Source: Pseudomonas turukhanskensis (GTDB lineage: Bacteria; Pseudomonadota; Gammaproteobacteria; Pseudomonadales; Pseudomonadaceae). Taken from it: a stretch of 64,000 bases of DNA. The notes below the pieces were generated by a model. The model searched no databases, was not told where the DNA came from, and saw only the letters and a list, made by a program, of their open reading frames with translations. The position numbers were made by a program, and so were the translations under genes. Location of the stretch: NCBI RefSeq assembly GCF_027922365.1, contig NZ_BSFN01000016.1, positions 53,124-117,123 of the forward strand, read 5' to 3'. This document shows, piece by piece, positions 1 through 9,589 of this stretch (position 1 is its first letter; the number at the start of each line of letters is the position of its first letter).

Positions 1-3000
1 GTGGGCAGCAGGCCCATGAAACCTTTCTGGTGACGGTCAGCGACGGCCTCGGTGGTACCGCCCAGCAGCAGGTGAATGTGGTTGTAACCGGCAGCAACGA
101 CCTGCCCGTGATCAGCGGCAGCAGCGCCGGCGCCGTACGTGAGGACGCGCCCGTACACACCGTCGGCGGCACTCTCAGCGCGGTGGATGCTGACAGTGGC
201 GATACCCTGCGCTGGTCGGTAGTCAACGCTGACGGTGCCTATGGGCACTTCAGCGTCGACCCGCACACCGGCCAGTGGAGCTATGCCCTGGACAACGCCC
301 GGGCAGCCACCAATGCGCTGCCCGAGGGCGCACGCGTGGAGGAAATCTTTGTGGTGCAGGCCACCGATTCCTCGGGCCAACCGGTCAGCCAACGGGTGAC
401 CATCGACATCACCGGCAGCAACGACCTGCCGGTGCTCGGGGGCTCCCATCAAGCTGCGCTGGTGGAGGATGCGACCAAACACCAGGCCACCGGCAGCCTG
501 ACCCATAGTGATCCGGATAAAGGCGATACCTTCCATTGGAGTGCGGTGGGCAGCAACCAGGGCCAGTACGGTGATTTTAGTTTCGACCTGAATACCGGTA
601 AGTGGAGTTACACCCTGGACAACGCCCGGCCGGCCACCGACGCCCTGGGCAAAGGGCAGCAGGTGCAGGAGGTGTTTCACCTGGCGGGCACCGACTCCTC
701 AGGCACCCCGGTGTTTCAGGATGTGGTGGTACGCATCACCGGTAGCAACGACCTGCCGGTGATCAGCGGAACCACTCAGGGCACCGTGACAGAAGACGCG
801 CCTACTCATACCGCTGCCGGCACCCTGACGCACCATGACCCGGACAATGGCGACTCGTTCAGTTGGGCGCTGGTTAACGGCCATGGCACCTATGGCACCT
901 TGAACTTCGATACCGCAACCGGCCAATGGCTGTATACGCTCGACAACAGCCGCGCCGAGACCCAGGCCCTTGGCGAGGGCGAACAGCAGGTGGAGCAGTT
1001 CACCGTGCGTGGGCAGGATGCATCAGGCACGCCGGTGTTGCAGGTGATCGCTGTGCAGGTCCACGGCAGCAATGACAACCCGGTCATCGCCGGCGTGCAC
1101 CAGGGCAGCGTGGTCGAAGACGTGGCGATGATTGCCAGCGGCGCGTTGTCCTTCAGCGACGTGGACAACGGGGACACGCTCGGCGGCTGGCAAGTGCGCG
1201 CACCGCAGGGCAGCTACGGCACCCTGGCCATCGATGAACATGGCAATTGGACCTACCACCTGGATGCCGCTCTCTCGCAACCGATCCGCGCCGGCGATAC
1301 GGTGCAGGACAGTTTTACCGTGCGCGTCAGCGATAACCACGGCGGCTTTGCCGATCAGCAGGTCACGCTGTTGATCACCGGCACCAACGACGCGCCGGCC
1401 ATTGACCCACGTTCACCCGCACTCACCGGGCAGGTCACCGAAGACAAAGCGGGCGCCACCACTACCCAAGGCACCATCCCCAGCGGCGATCCGGATATCG
1501 GCGATAGCCACCGCTGGCAGATTACCGGCGGTACACGCAGCGGCTCTATCGAAGGTAGCTACGGCACCCTCAGCCTTGATCAGAATGGGCACTGGGTCTA
1601 CACCCTTGATCACGCCAGGGCCGATTCGCTCGCTGAAGGCCAGACGGTAACGGAGCGGTTCCCGATCAGCGTTACCGACGCCGCGGGCGAACGCAGCAGC
1701 GCGTATGTGCAGGTGCAAGTGCACGGTGCCAACGATGGCCCGCACATTGGCGGCGCGAGCACCGGGGTGGTTACCGAGGACGTGGCCACCAGCGCCAGCG
1801 GCCGGTTGCTCTCCGGCGATGTGGACCGGCTCGACACCGCCCATTGGCAAGTGCTCGGCGATAGCCACGGCCAATTCGGCTCCCTGACTGTCGATAGCAG
1901 CGGCACCTGGCATTACCAATTGGACAACGCGTCCTCGCGGGTGCAGACGCTGGGCGACAACGACAGCGCCAGCGAAGTCTTTCGCGTGCAGGTCAGCGAC
2001 CCCCATGGCGCCGTGGATATCCGTGAAGTGACCGTGCGGGTGCTTGGCCATAACGACGTGCCCTTCATCACCGGCGTGGATGCCGGGAAGGTTATCGAAG
2101 ACACGGTGCTGAAAGTGTCCGGCCAACTGCTGGCGCACGACACCGACAACAATGATCAACCCGCCTTCCAGCCGGCGCATTACGCCGGCACATACGGCCA
2201 GTTTGTAATGGTGCCGGACGGACACTGGAGCTATGAACTCTTTGCGGGCCCGCAAGCCACTGTGCAGGCACTGAGCGAGGGTGAGACCGCCACCGAAAGC
2301 TTCACGGTTGCGGCTGTCGATCAGCACGGCGGCATTACCTATCGCCCGGTTACCGTGACGGTCCACGGCGGCAACGATGCGCCCGTCATCAGTGGGGTCA
2401 GCACTGGTGTGGCGATTGCCGCACTTAGCGAAACGGCAAGCGGGCGCTTGATCGGCACAGACATGGATCGCGCCGACACCACCACCTGGCAGTTACTCGA
2501 CGGCCACGGCCAATACGGAACCCTGAGCCTGGACAGCCTGGGGCGCTGGACCTACGTACTTGAGCCGACCGACGCCGATACCCGTGCCCTGCAAGCAGGC
2601 GACCAGGTTACCGATACCTTCCGCGTGCAACTGCTGGACGACAAAGGCGGCACTGCCGAGCAGGTGGTCACCGTGACGGTGGTGGGCACCGACGTGCCGC
2701 CCACCAACCCCGGTACGCCCGGCGCAGGCGGGGGCGGGGGCGGGGGCGGGGGCGCGCCGGTAGCCACGCTGCCGGCCGTGAGCGTCGCCACTACCGAAGA
2801 CGTTTCCACCGTGCGCACCGGCCTGCTGCAAGGCGCGCTGCCGAGCGGGCCCATCACCTGGCAGGTGGTGCCGGCCAACGGCGCTTTCGGCCAGCTCAGT
2901 CTCGGCGCCAACGGCCAGTGGCTCTATACGTTGAACAACGACGCACCGCAGGTTCAAGGCCTCAATGAAGGGCAAACCGTGCAGGAACGTTTCGCCGTGC

Positions 3001-6000
3001 ACGGCGTGGATGCCGCCGGCAACCAGGTGCAGACGCAATTTAACGTGACCATCAACGGCAGCAACGATATCCCCCGTATCGTTGGCGTGGACACCGGCTC
3101 CGCCGTTGAAGACAAACAGCCCCAGGCCCACGGCAGCCTGACGGTGTTAGACCCGGATATGGGGGATGTCGCCAGTTGGAATGTGCAGCAGCCCCAAGGC
3201 GCCCTGGGTGTTTTTAGCGTCGACGCCAATGGCGACTGGCAGTATCAACTTGATAACGCCGAGGCTCAGCGCCTGAACGCTGGGGACTCGCTGATTGAGC
3301 GCTTCCAGGTGGTCGCCGAAGATGGCCATGGCGGTCGCGAGACCCACGAGGTTGTGGTGACTGTCCATGGCACCGCCGATGCGCCGATCATTCCCAGCAT
3401 CACTCAAGGAACCGCAAAACCGGGTGCCAGCGAGACATTAAGCGGCCAGGTATTGGCCCACGATGCCGATGCCGGTGATTCCCAGGTATTTGCGCTGGTG
3501 TCACAACCCCACGGCCAGTTCGGTACGTTGAGTCTGGACGCGAATGGCAACTGGCAGTATCAGCTCGACCCGGCGTCGGCTAACGACGCGTTGCGCGCCC
3601 TGGCCGAGGGCGAACAAGCCGTCGACAGCTTTACCGTTCAGGTACGCGATAGCACTGGCAACATCAGTCAGCAGCAGATTCAGTTGCAGATCAGCGGCAG
3701 CAACGATGCGCCATCAATCAGCGGCGCCAGCACTGGTGCGGTGTTCGACCCGGTAACGCTGCAAACCAGCGGCCAGCTCATCGTCAGCGATCCGGATACC
3801 GGAGACGCCGCGGTGATTGCCGCCCAGTCGGTGGACGGTGCCCATGGCCATTTCGACATGGATGACAGCGGCCACTGGACCTACCGCCTCGACAGCCAGG
3901 ACTCTGCGGTACGCGCGCTGAACGAGGGCGAACAACTGACGGAAACCTTCCATGTGCGCGCCACCGATCAGCATGGCGCGCAGGTGGGCCGCGACGTTGT
4001 GATAACCGTCCACGGCAGCAACGATATTCCGCTGGTAACGGGCGATACCCAAGGCAGCACCGAGGAAGATGGCAAGGTTCGCGCTCAAGGCGTTCTGTCC
4101 GTTAGCGACCCGGATACAGGCGACCACACCGAGTGGGTCAACATGAACACCGCCAGCGCCTATGGCCATTTCCAGATGGACGCCAATGGCGCCTGGGTGT
4201 ACGCGCTCAATAACGACGCGCCGCAGACGCAGGCGTTGAAAGAAGGGCAGGTCATCACCGAAACCTTTACCGCCCATGGCAGCGACAGCCACGGCGCGCA
4301 AGTCACGCAAGTGATCAGCATAGAGGTGCATGGGCAAAACGATGCCGCCGTAATTACCGGGCAGCGCACCGGCGATATCAGCGAAGACGAAAATGTACTG
4401 GCCGGGCACTTGGTGGTCAGCGGCCAGGTGCATGTCAGTGATGTCGATAGCGGCGAAGGGCTGATCACGGCGCAGACGCTCACCGGCAGTTACGGCGCGC
4501 TGACGTTACGCAGCGATGGCACCTGGCGTTACAGCGCCGACAACAGCCAGCACGACATCCAGCAACTGGGTGCCGGCCAGACGTTGGTAGAGCACATCAA
4601 CCTGACCACTGCCGACGGCACGCCTTACCAGATCAGCATCACTATCCATGGCAGCGACGACGCCCCGGTGCTGAGCGCCATCAGTGCGCAGACTGCCGAT
4701 GAGGACGGCCCGCTCGTGACCGGGCAACTTCAAGCCAGTGATATCGACCAGGGCGACACCCTGGCCTACAGCACCACCGCGACAGTGGCCGGTTTTACCC
4801 TCAATGCAGACGGCAGCTACAGTTTTGACCCGGCCGACCCGGCTTGGCAGTACCTGGCCGAAGGCGTCCAGCACCGGCTGGATATTCCGCTCACCGTAAC
4901 CGACAGCGGCGGTGCCAGCGCCACACAACATCTGCTTATCACACTCACCGGCACCAACGATTTGCCCGTGCTCAGTGTGCATGCCCCGGCCCCCGTCCAC
5001 GATGGCAGCCAGCCCATTAGCGGCCATGTCACTGGTACCGACGTGGACATAGGCGACGTGCTCACCTTCACCACCAGTGCCCAAGTAGCAGGCTTCACCC
5101 TGGACAGCGATGGCACGTGGCATTTCAACCCCTCCCACGCCGACTATCTGAGCCTGCCGGAGGGCGCCACCCTCAGGCTCGCTATTCCCCTGACTGTTAC
5201 CGACAACCATGGCGGCAGCGATACCCAGACATTGCTCATTACCCTTACCGGGACCAACCAGGGCGCGTCTATCACCGGTACCGACACCGCCACCGTCAGT
5301 GAAGACCAGGGCAGTGCCAACGGGCTGTTGCAAACAGACGGCCAGTTGGCCATTGCCGACCCCGATAGCCACGAAGCGATCTTTGTTGCGCAAGCGCTGT
5401 CCGGTGCGTACGGCACCTTCAACGTTGATGCCAGCGGGGCCTGGCACTACAGCGCCGACAACAGTCAGCCGGCCATTCAAACATTGGGTGCCGGCGAAAG
5501 CCTGAGCGAACAATTTGTGGTGCATAGCGCCGACGGCACGGCGCACAGCGTCACTGTCACGCTGACCGGCAGTAACGATGTGCCGGTGATGAGCGCACTG
5601 ACCCAACGCGCAGCAGACGAAAACGGCGGCCTGATCAGCGGGCAAGCGCAGGCCAGCGATGTCGATGGCCATGCAGTGCTTACGTTCAGTACGGCGGCGG
5701 CCATCGCCGGCTTTACCCTCGACGCCGACGGCCACTACACCTTTGACCCGGCGGACCCCGCTTATCAGCATCTGGCGGCTGGAGAAACCCAGGTGCTAAG
5801 CATTGACCTGACAGTGACCGATGACCAGGGCGCAACCGCAACCCAGCCCCTGCTAATTACCCTTACCGGCAGCAACAACGGTGCCGTGGTAAGCGGTATC
5901 GACCACGGTGATCTGGTTGCCAATCAGGTCGAACCAGGCGGTTTTCTTCTGGAAACCGGTGGGCAATTGGACGTCGATGACCCGGACACCGGCCAAGCGC

Positions 6001-6677
6001 AATTTATTGCCCACGATGCTATTGGCGGCTTGTACGGCGCCCTGAGTATCGACGCCAGCGGCGCGTGGCATTACACCGCCGACAACGATCAGCAGGTCAT
6101 TCAACAACTGGCACCGGGCGAAAGCCTGACCGACAGCTTCACCGTTGCTACAGCTGACGGTACTGAACACCCCATCGTCGTGACGTTGACCGGAGACGGC
6201 GCCAGTGCAGCGCCGCTGCCTGCGCCAGAGCCGCAGCAAACGGAGGTTGCCGATACTCCGGAGCCCGCGCAGCCGGCCGCCGCCGACGATACGCAGGCCA
6301 GTGCGGCCACCGAATCAACCGATGCTGCGCTGTCACACACGCAAGAGCAGGCGATGTCGCCAGTCGACCACTATCTGCAGTTCGCTCAGATGGAAACGGC
6401 ACCCGAGGATGGTCAGGAACCAGAGGATGCGAGCGAGTCATCGCCCGCCGATGACGCGGCGCAGCAGTCGACGCCACTTGATGGTTATCTGCAGCATGCC
6501 GGCATCGATCCCGCCAACTTCAGCCCGCCGGATCCGGCGCATTTAGGCAGCCCCCCGCCCGACGATGCGCCGTTCTCGAATCAAGACACGTCGGTCGGTG
6601 AGCAATTTACTCCCGAGGAACCAGGCATAGCGCCCGAGGGCGAGGCTATTGCCCATCAGGAGCAGAATGCTCAATAG
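1..6677 (+). CDS. Giant VCBS-repeat surface adhesin, C-terminal part (5' end outside window)
   Basis: The reading frame is open to the left edge, so the start codon and any N-terminal retention or secretion module are outside. What is visible is about 2,220 residues, almost entirely some 18-19 copies of a ~105-residue VCBS/cadherin-like repeat. Repeat boundaries read like TGSNDLPVISG, and each repeat contains forms of YGTLSLDxNGxWxYTLDN and LxEGExxxExFxV. Such proteins are biofilm or surface adhesins exported by type I secretion, with repeats acting as an extended stalk. A glycine run near residue 905 breaks the array. The last ~160 residues are acidic, Pro/Glu/Ala-rich and contain two DxYLQxA motifs (VDHYLQFAQ and LDGYLQHAG). 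I see no RTX nonapeptides and no classical C-terminal RTX secretion block. The family is clear; the exact adhesin is not assignable. Confidence 0.85.
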   Translation, partial: GQQAHETFLVTVSDGLGGTAQQQVNVVVTGSNDLPVISGSSAGAVREDAPVHTVGGTLSAVDADSGDTLRWSVVNADGAYGHFSVDPHTGQWSYALDNARAATNALPEGARVEEIFVVQATDSSGQPVSQRVTIDITGSNDLPVLGGSHQAALVEDATKHQATGSLTHSDPDKGDTFHWSAVGSNQGQYGDFSFDLNTGKWSYTLDNARPATDALGKGQQVQEVFHLAGTDSSGTPVFQDVVVRITGSNDLPVISGTTQGTVTEDAPTHTAAGTLTHHDPDNGDSFSWALVNGHGTYGTLNFDTATGQWLYTLDNSRAETQALGEGEQQVEQFTVRGQDASGTPVLQVIAVQVHGSNDNPVIAGVHQGSVVEDVAMIASGALSFSDVDNGDTLGGWQVRAPQGSYGTLAIDEHGNWTYHLDAALSQPIRAGDTVQDSFTVRVSDNHGGFADQQVTLLITGTNDAPAIDPRSPALTGQVTEDKAGATTTQGTIPSGDPDIGDSHRWQITGGTRSGSIEGSYGTLSLDQNGHWVYTLDHARADSLAEGQTVTERFPISVTDAAGERSSAYVQVQVHGANDGPHIGGASTGVVTEDVATSASGRLLSGDVDRLDTAHWQVLGDSHGQFGSLTVDSSGTWHYQLDNASSRVQTLGDNDSASEVFRVQVSDPHGAVDIREVTVRVLGHNDVPFITGVDAGKVIEDTVLKVSGQLLAHDTDNNDQPAFQPAHYAGTYGQFVMVPDGHWSYELFAGPQATVQALSEGETATESFTVAAVDQHGGITYRPVTVTVHGGNDAPVISGVSTGVAIAALSETASGRLIGTDMDRADTTTWQLLDGHGQYGTLSLDSLGRWTYVLEPTDADTRALQAGDQVTDTFRVQLLDDKGGTAEQVVTVTVVGTDVPPTNPGTPGAGGGGGGGGGAPVATLPAVSVATTEDVSTVRTGLLQGALPSGPITWQVVPANGAFGQLSLGANGQWLYTLNNDAPQVQGLNEGQTVQERFAVHGVDAAGNQVQTQFNVTINGSNDIPRIVGVDTGSAVEDKQPQAHGSLTVLDPDMGDVASWNVQQPQGALGVFSVDANGDWQYQLDNAEAQRLNAGDSLIERFQVVAEDGHGGRETHEVVVTVHGTADAPIIPSITQGTAKPGASETLSGQVLAHDADAGDSQVFALVSQPHGQFGTLSLDANGNWQYQLDPASANDALRALAEGEQAVDSFTVQVRDSTGNISQQQIQLQISGSNDAPSISGASTGAVFDPVTLQTSGQLIVSDPDTGDAAVIAAQSVDGAHGHFDMDDSGHWTYRLDSQDSAVRALNEGEQLTETFHVRATDQHGAQVGRDVVITVHGSNDIPLVTGDTQGSTEEDGKVRAQGVLSVSDPDTGDHTEWVNMNTASAYGHFQMDANGAWVYALNNDAPQTQALKEGQVITETFTAHGSDSHGAQVTQVISIEVHGQNDAAVITGQRTGDISEDENVLAGHLVVSGQVHVSDVDSGEGLITAQTLTGSYGALTLRSDGTWRYSADNSQHDIQQLGAGQTLVEHINLTTADGTPYQISITIHGSDDAPVLSAISAQTADEDGPLVTGQLQASDIDQGDTLAYSTTATVAGFTLNADGSYSFDPADPAWQYLAEGVQHRLDIPLTVTDSGGASATQHLLITLTGTNDLPVLSVHAPAPVHDGSQPISGHVTGTDVDIGDVLTFTTSAQVAGFTLDSDGTWHFNPSHADYLSLPEGATLRLAIPLTVTDNHGGSDTQTLLITLTGTNQGASITGTDTATVSEDQGSANGLLQTDGQLAIADPDSHEAIFVAQALSGAYGTFNVDASGAWHYSADNSQPAIQTLGAGESLSEQFVVHSADGTAHSVTVTLTGSNDVPVMSALTQRAADENGGLISGQAQASDVDGHAVLTFSTAAAIAGFTLDADGHYTFDPADPAYQHLAAGETQVLSIDLTVTDDQGATATQPLLITLTGSNNGAVVSGIDHGDLVANQVEPGGFLLETGGQLDVDDPDTGQAQFIAHDAIGGLYGALSIDASGAWHYTADNDQQVIQQLAPGESLTDSFTVATADGTEHPIVVTLTGDGASAAPLPAPEPQQTEVADTPEPAQPAAADDTQASAATESTDAALSHTQEQAMSPVDHYLQFAQMETAPEDGQEPEDASESSPADDAAQQSTPLDGYLQHAGIDPANFSPPDPAHLGSPPPDDAPFSNQDTSVGEQFTPEEPGIAPEGEAIAHQEQNAQ
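2724..2756 (+). repeat. GGGGGC hexanucleotide tandem repeat in adhesin
   Basis: Four to five tandem GGGGGC units encode a nine-glycine run at about residue 905 of the adhesin, between two VCBS repeats. Six-base units keep the frame, so slippage would change linker length rather than switch the gene off. Confidence 0.7.
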
Positions 6678-6711
6678 CCGCTTAACGTTTTCGAGGGCTC
6701 TCTTTACAGGT

Positions 6712-7437
6712 TCATTCCCTGTAGATGATCTTTAAACCAGCAGGGTCAAGTTGGGTGGGGCTGAAGATACTCGCGTAGCGCAAGGTGGCATTGGCGTGCT
6801 CGCGCATAAGCGACTCGGCCCTGGCGCCTTGCCCGTGTACCAGTGCATCGACGATGGCATGGTGTTGCATGTGGGCAAAGTTGAAGCGGCGAAACTCGCG
6901 TGTCAGGTCGTTGAGGTCAACGGCCAGCGCACTTACCGAGGCAAAGGGCAGGTGGTCGTTTCTGGCCAGTGCATCGGTAATGGCCGGGTTGTCGCTGGCT
7001 TCGATAATGAGCTGATGAAAGCGCATATTGAGGTCGTGGTAGAGGCGCAGATCATCCTCGACCACGTAGCCTTTCTCGAACAAGTGATCGCCCTGTTGCA
7101 GGCATTCATACAGCGCGTTTTTTATCGACGGAGCGAGCCCACGCTCTGCGGTGAGTCGTGCGGCCAAGCCCTCAAGCACACCGCGTACTTCCACCGCTCC
7201 GGCGATCTCATTGGCATTTACCGCCCGCACGGTAAAACCGCGGCCAGCGCTTTTTACCAGCAGGCCTTCCTGCTCCAGGGTGCGAAACGCAATACGCACC
7301 GGCGTGCGCGAGACCTGAAGCAGCTCGGCGGTGGCGATCTCACCGATGCGCTCGCCAGCGGCCAGCTCGCCAGAGGCGATCATTTTTCGTAGCGCAATAA
7401 GTACGCGCTGGCCGGGTTTGCTCATAACGTCATCCAT
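6712..7437 (-). CDS. vanR: GntR-family (FCD) regulator of vanillate catabolism, VanR-like
   Basis: The 241-residue protein has an N-terminal winged helix of the GntR type (about residues 8-75, with VSRTPVRIAFRTLEQEGLL as recognition region) and an all-helical FCD ligand domain after it (about 85-220), including the metal-binding type segment with RFHQLIIEASDN. It lies 65 bp after vanB on the same strand, as the last gene of vanA-vanB-vanR, and two ATTGGATCCAAT-like sites lie upstream of vanA. Known VanR proteins repress vanAB and release DNA when vanillate binds. Two starts (residues 1 and 5) are possible and neither has a strong ribosome site. It converges on the adhesin gene with only 34 bp between. 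Confidence 0.85.
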   Translation of the reverse strand: MDDVMSKPGQRVLIALRKMIASGELAAGERIGEIATAELLQVSRTPVRIAFRTLEQEGLLVKSAGRGFTVRAVNANEIAGAVEVRGVLEGLAARLTAERGLAPSIKNALYECLQQGDHLFEKGYVVEDDLRLYHDLNMRFHQLIIEASDNPAITDALARNDHLPFASVSALAVDLNDLTREFRRFNFAHMQHHAIVDALVHGQGARAESLMREHANATLRYASIFSPTQLDPAGLKIIYRE

Positions 7438-7502
7438 CGTAAATCGCGCCGTAAGCGTGGGGTGGGCGAGAGTTTACGCCGTTTTCCACTGGCTTCGGCG
7501 AC

Positions 7503-8453
7503 CTATAAATCCACGACCAAAAACGGCGTTTTGGCGCGCGAGCAACAGGGCAAAAACTGATCATTGGCGGCCTGCTCGGCCTCGGTGAGGTAGGTGTCGC
7601 GGTGGTCGGGTGTGCCCTCAATCACGCGGGTCAGGCAGGTGCCACAAAAGCCCATCTCGCAGGATATCGGGATGTCGAAGCCGTGCTCATGAAGTACGGC
7701 TACCGCGCTTTTACCTTCCGATACGGTGAGTTCCTGGCCGGTGCTGGCGATCTTCATCACAAAGCTGCCATCGCCCGCGGCGTCCACCGGCGCCGCCGCA
7801 AAATACTCCTTGTGCAGCTGCTCCTCATGCCAGCCGTTGGCGCGTGCGCTGCCCAGAATATGCTCCATAAAACCGCCCGGGCCACATACGTAGAGATGGG
7901 TACCGGCAGCTGGATTTTTTAACACCTGGTCAGCATCCAGGCGGGATCCGGCGTCGTCATCAAAATGGAAGACCACCTGCGAGGCAAACGAGGACGCTTT
8001 GAGCCGCCCGATAAATGCGGCTGAATCCTCGGAGCGGGCGCAGTAATGCAGCTCGAACGCCGCGCCGTTCTGCGCAAGATGTTCAGCCATGCACAGGATC
8101 GGCGTAATGCCGATGCCGCCTGCAAACAACAGGCTGCGTCGAGCCTCTGAGTAAAGGTTGAACAGGTTGCGCGGCGCGCTGATGTTCAGCACGTCGCCCT
8201 CGGCCACCGCTTCATGCAGGGCCACTGAACCACCCCGGGAGGCTGTGTCTTTCAACACGCCGATCACATAGCGATGCTGCTCCAGTGGGTGGTTGCACAG
8301 CGAGTATTGCCGGACCAGCCCGTTAGCCAGATGGACATCAATATGTGCGCCAGCGGTAAACGGCGGCAATGCGCCGCCGCCCGCACTCACCAACTCAAAC
8401 GTGCGGATGGCGCTGGTTTCATTGCCGATGGAGGCCACCACTACTTCCATCAT
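7503..8453 (-). CDS. vanB: Vanillate O-demethylase reductase subunit
   Basis: This 316-residue protein follows the class IA oxygenase reductase plan. An FMN/NADH-binding ferredoxin reductase region comes first (RQYSLCN for flavin, LLFAGGIGITPIL for nucleotide), followed by a C-terminal plant-type 2Fe-2S ferredoxin domain with CEMGFCGTC and a distal Cys in FLPCCS. It passes electrons from NAD(P)H to VanA, which converts vanillate to protocatechuate and formaldehyde. Its ATG overlaps the end of vanA by a few bases, implying translational coupling. The family also includes phthalate and phenoxybenzoate dioxygenase reductases; the VanA neighbour and operator sites favour vanillate. Confidence 0.9.
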   Translation of the reverse strand: MMEVVVASIGNETSAIRTFELVSAGGGALPPFTAGAHIDVHLANGLVRQYSLCNHPLEQHRYVIGVLKDTASRGGSVALHEAVAEGDVLNISAPRNLFNLYSEARRSLLFAGGIGITPILCMAEHLAQNGAAFELHYCARSEDSAAFIGRLKASSFASQVVFHFDDDAGSRLDADQVLKNPAAGTHLYVCGPGGFMEHILGSARANGWHEEQLHKEYFAAAPVDAAGDGSFVMKIASTGQELTVSEGKSAVAVLHEHGFDIPISCEMGFCGTCLTRVIEGTPDHRDTYLTEAEQAANDQFLPCCSRAKTPFLVVDL

Positions 8454-9493
8454 TGCGCCTGCCCCGCCAACTGCTCGGCGGCGAGCATCCGGTCGATCAC
8501 CTTACGGGCTTGCACGCCGCCGGCGTCGATATTGAGCTTGAGCAGTTGTCGCTGAGGGTTGTCCAGCAAGTTGCGCTGCTGGCGCTCCAGCATTTCCAAG
8601 TCCTCGCTAAAGATCGTGCCCTGGCCCTCTCTGATGCTGTCCGTCAACGCCTGGTCTTGAGGGTTAAAGCTGCGCGCCATGCCCCAGAAATACCAGATCG
8701 AGGTCTCCGTCTCCGGGGTAATAAAATCGACCACGATGCTGGCGGCTTTATGTTCCGGCGCCGCGTGATAACCACCTTTCCCCGCATGGGCAACGCCCAC
8801 CTCAATCAGCACGTGGCTCGGTGGCGTGAAACGGCATATCTGCCAACGGTCCACCGGCACGTCATCAGCCAGCCCATTGCCACGCAACGCCATACGCCAG
8901 AAGGGTGGGGCGGCAATGTTTTCCATATGCCGGGCCGTGGTGACGACGTCCCCCTCAACCGAAGTTACCGGCGCGACTTCGTCGATTTCCTTCTGACCAA
9001 TGCTGGAGGCGTGGACATAGGTTTCGTGGGTCAGGTCCATCAGGTTATCGACCATCAATCGATAGTCGCACTGGATATGGTACAGGCCGCCGCCATACGC
9101 CCACTTGTCACTGACCGCCCACTCCAGGTGGTGAATAAGCGCCGGGTCAGCCTTAGCCTGATCGCCAGGCCACACCCAGATAAAACCGTAGCGCTCCACC
9201 GCCGCAAACGTCTTGTTGCACGAGAAACCGCGTACCCGCTGCCCCGGCATTGAAACCGTCTTGCCGTCGCCGCCCATTGCCAGCCCGTGATAACCACAGA
9301 CCAGGTTGCCGTTCTCCACAAACCCCAGCGAAAGGGGCGCGCCGCGGTGCGGGCAGAAGTCCTCTACCGCCTTCACATGGCCTTCCAGGTTGCGGAAAAA
9401 GACCATCTTTTCACCGCAAACCTGGCGCCCTAACGGGCCCGTGGTTAGCTCGTCTGGTGTGCAGGCGACGTACCAGCAGTTTTTGGGAAACAT
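8450..9493 (-). CDS. vanA: Vanillate O-demethylase oxygenase subunit (Rieske)
   Basis: The 347-residue Rieske non-heme iron oxygenase has the cluster ligands C47-x-H49 and C66-x2-H69 (FCPHRG and VCGYHG). A catalytic iron motif follows at N150-L-M-D153-L-T-H156 and H161 (NLMDLTHETYVH). Size and motifs match VanA-type aromatic O-demethylases, which hydroxylate the methoxy group of vanillate. It is the first gene of vanA-vanB-vanR. The start at MFPKNCWYVA is the family start. Upstream are two copies of a VanR-type palindrome, so vanillate induction is expected. Confidence 0.92.
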   Translation of the reverse strand: MFPKNCWYVACTPDELTTGPLGRQVCGEKMVFFRNLEGHVKAVEDFCPHRGAPLSLGFVENGNLVCGYHGLAMGGDGKTVSMPGQRVRGFSCNKTFAAVERYGFIWVWPGDQAKADPALIHHLEWAVSDKWAYGGGLYHIQCDYRLMVDNLMDLTHETYVHASSIGQKEIDEVAPVTSVEGDVVTTARHMENIAAPPFWRMALRGNGLADDVPVDRWQICRFTPPSHVLIEVGVAHAGKGGYHAAPEHKAASIVVDFITPETETSIWYFWGMARSFNPQDQALTDSIREGQGTIFSEDLEMLERQQRNLLDNPQRQLLKLNIDAGGVQARKVIDRMLAAEQLAGQAQ

Positions 9494-9521
9494 AAGCGGG
9501 ACACCTCATTGGGCTTTTTGT

Positions 9522-9533
9522 AATGGATCCAAT
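9522..9533. promoter_or_regulatory. VanR-type operator, proximal copy
   Basis: AATGGATCCAAT differs at one position from the perfect palindrome ATTGGATCCAAT known as the VanR operator in Caulobacter. It lies about 30 bp upstream of the vanA start codon. Confidence 0.7.
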
Positions 9534-9573
9534 GATGTGTCTGAATGGCGACTTAAACAATTTAATGGTTATT

Positions 9574-9585
9574 AGTGGATCCAAT
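9574..9585. promoter_or_regulatory. VanR-type operator, distal copy
   Basis: AGTGGATCCAAT is a second match to the palindrome, exactly 52 bp (about five helical turns) from the proximal one, so both sit on the same face of the DNA. Confidence 0.65.
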
Positions 9586-9589
9586 AAGT

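Noticed and set aside
1413..2366. Open frames antisense to the adhesin repeats
   Set aside because: They follow the adhesin repeat period and lack ribosome sites or domains.
1..6180. Periodic repeats that could suggest a CRISPR or satellite array
   Set aside because: The period is ~315 bp, in frame and diverged at DNA level; it is protein repeat structure.
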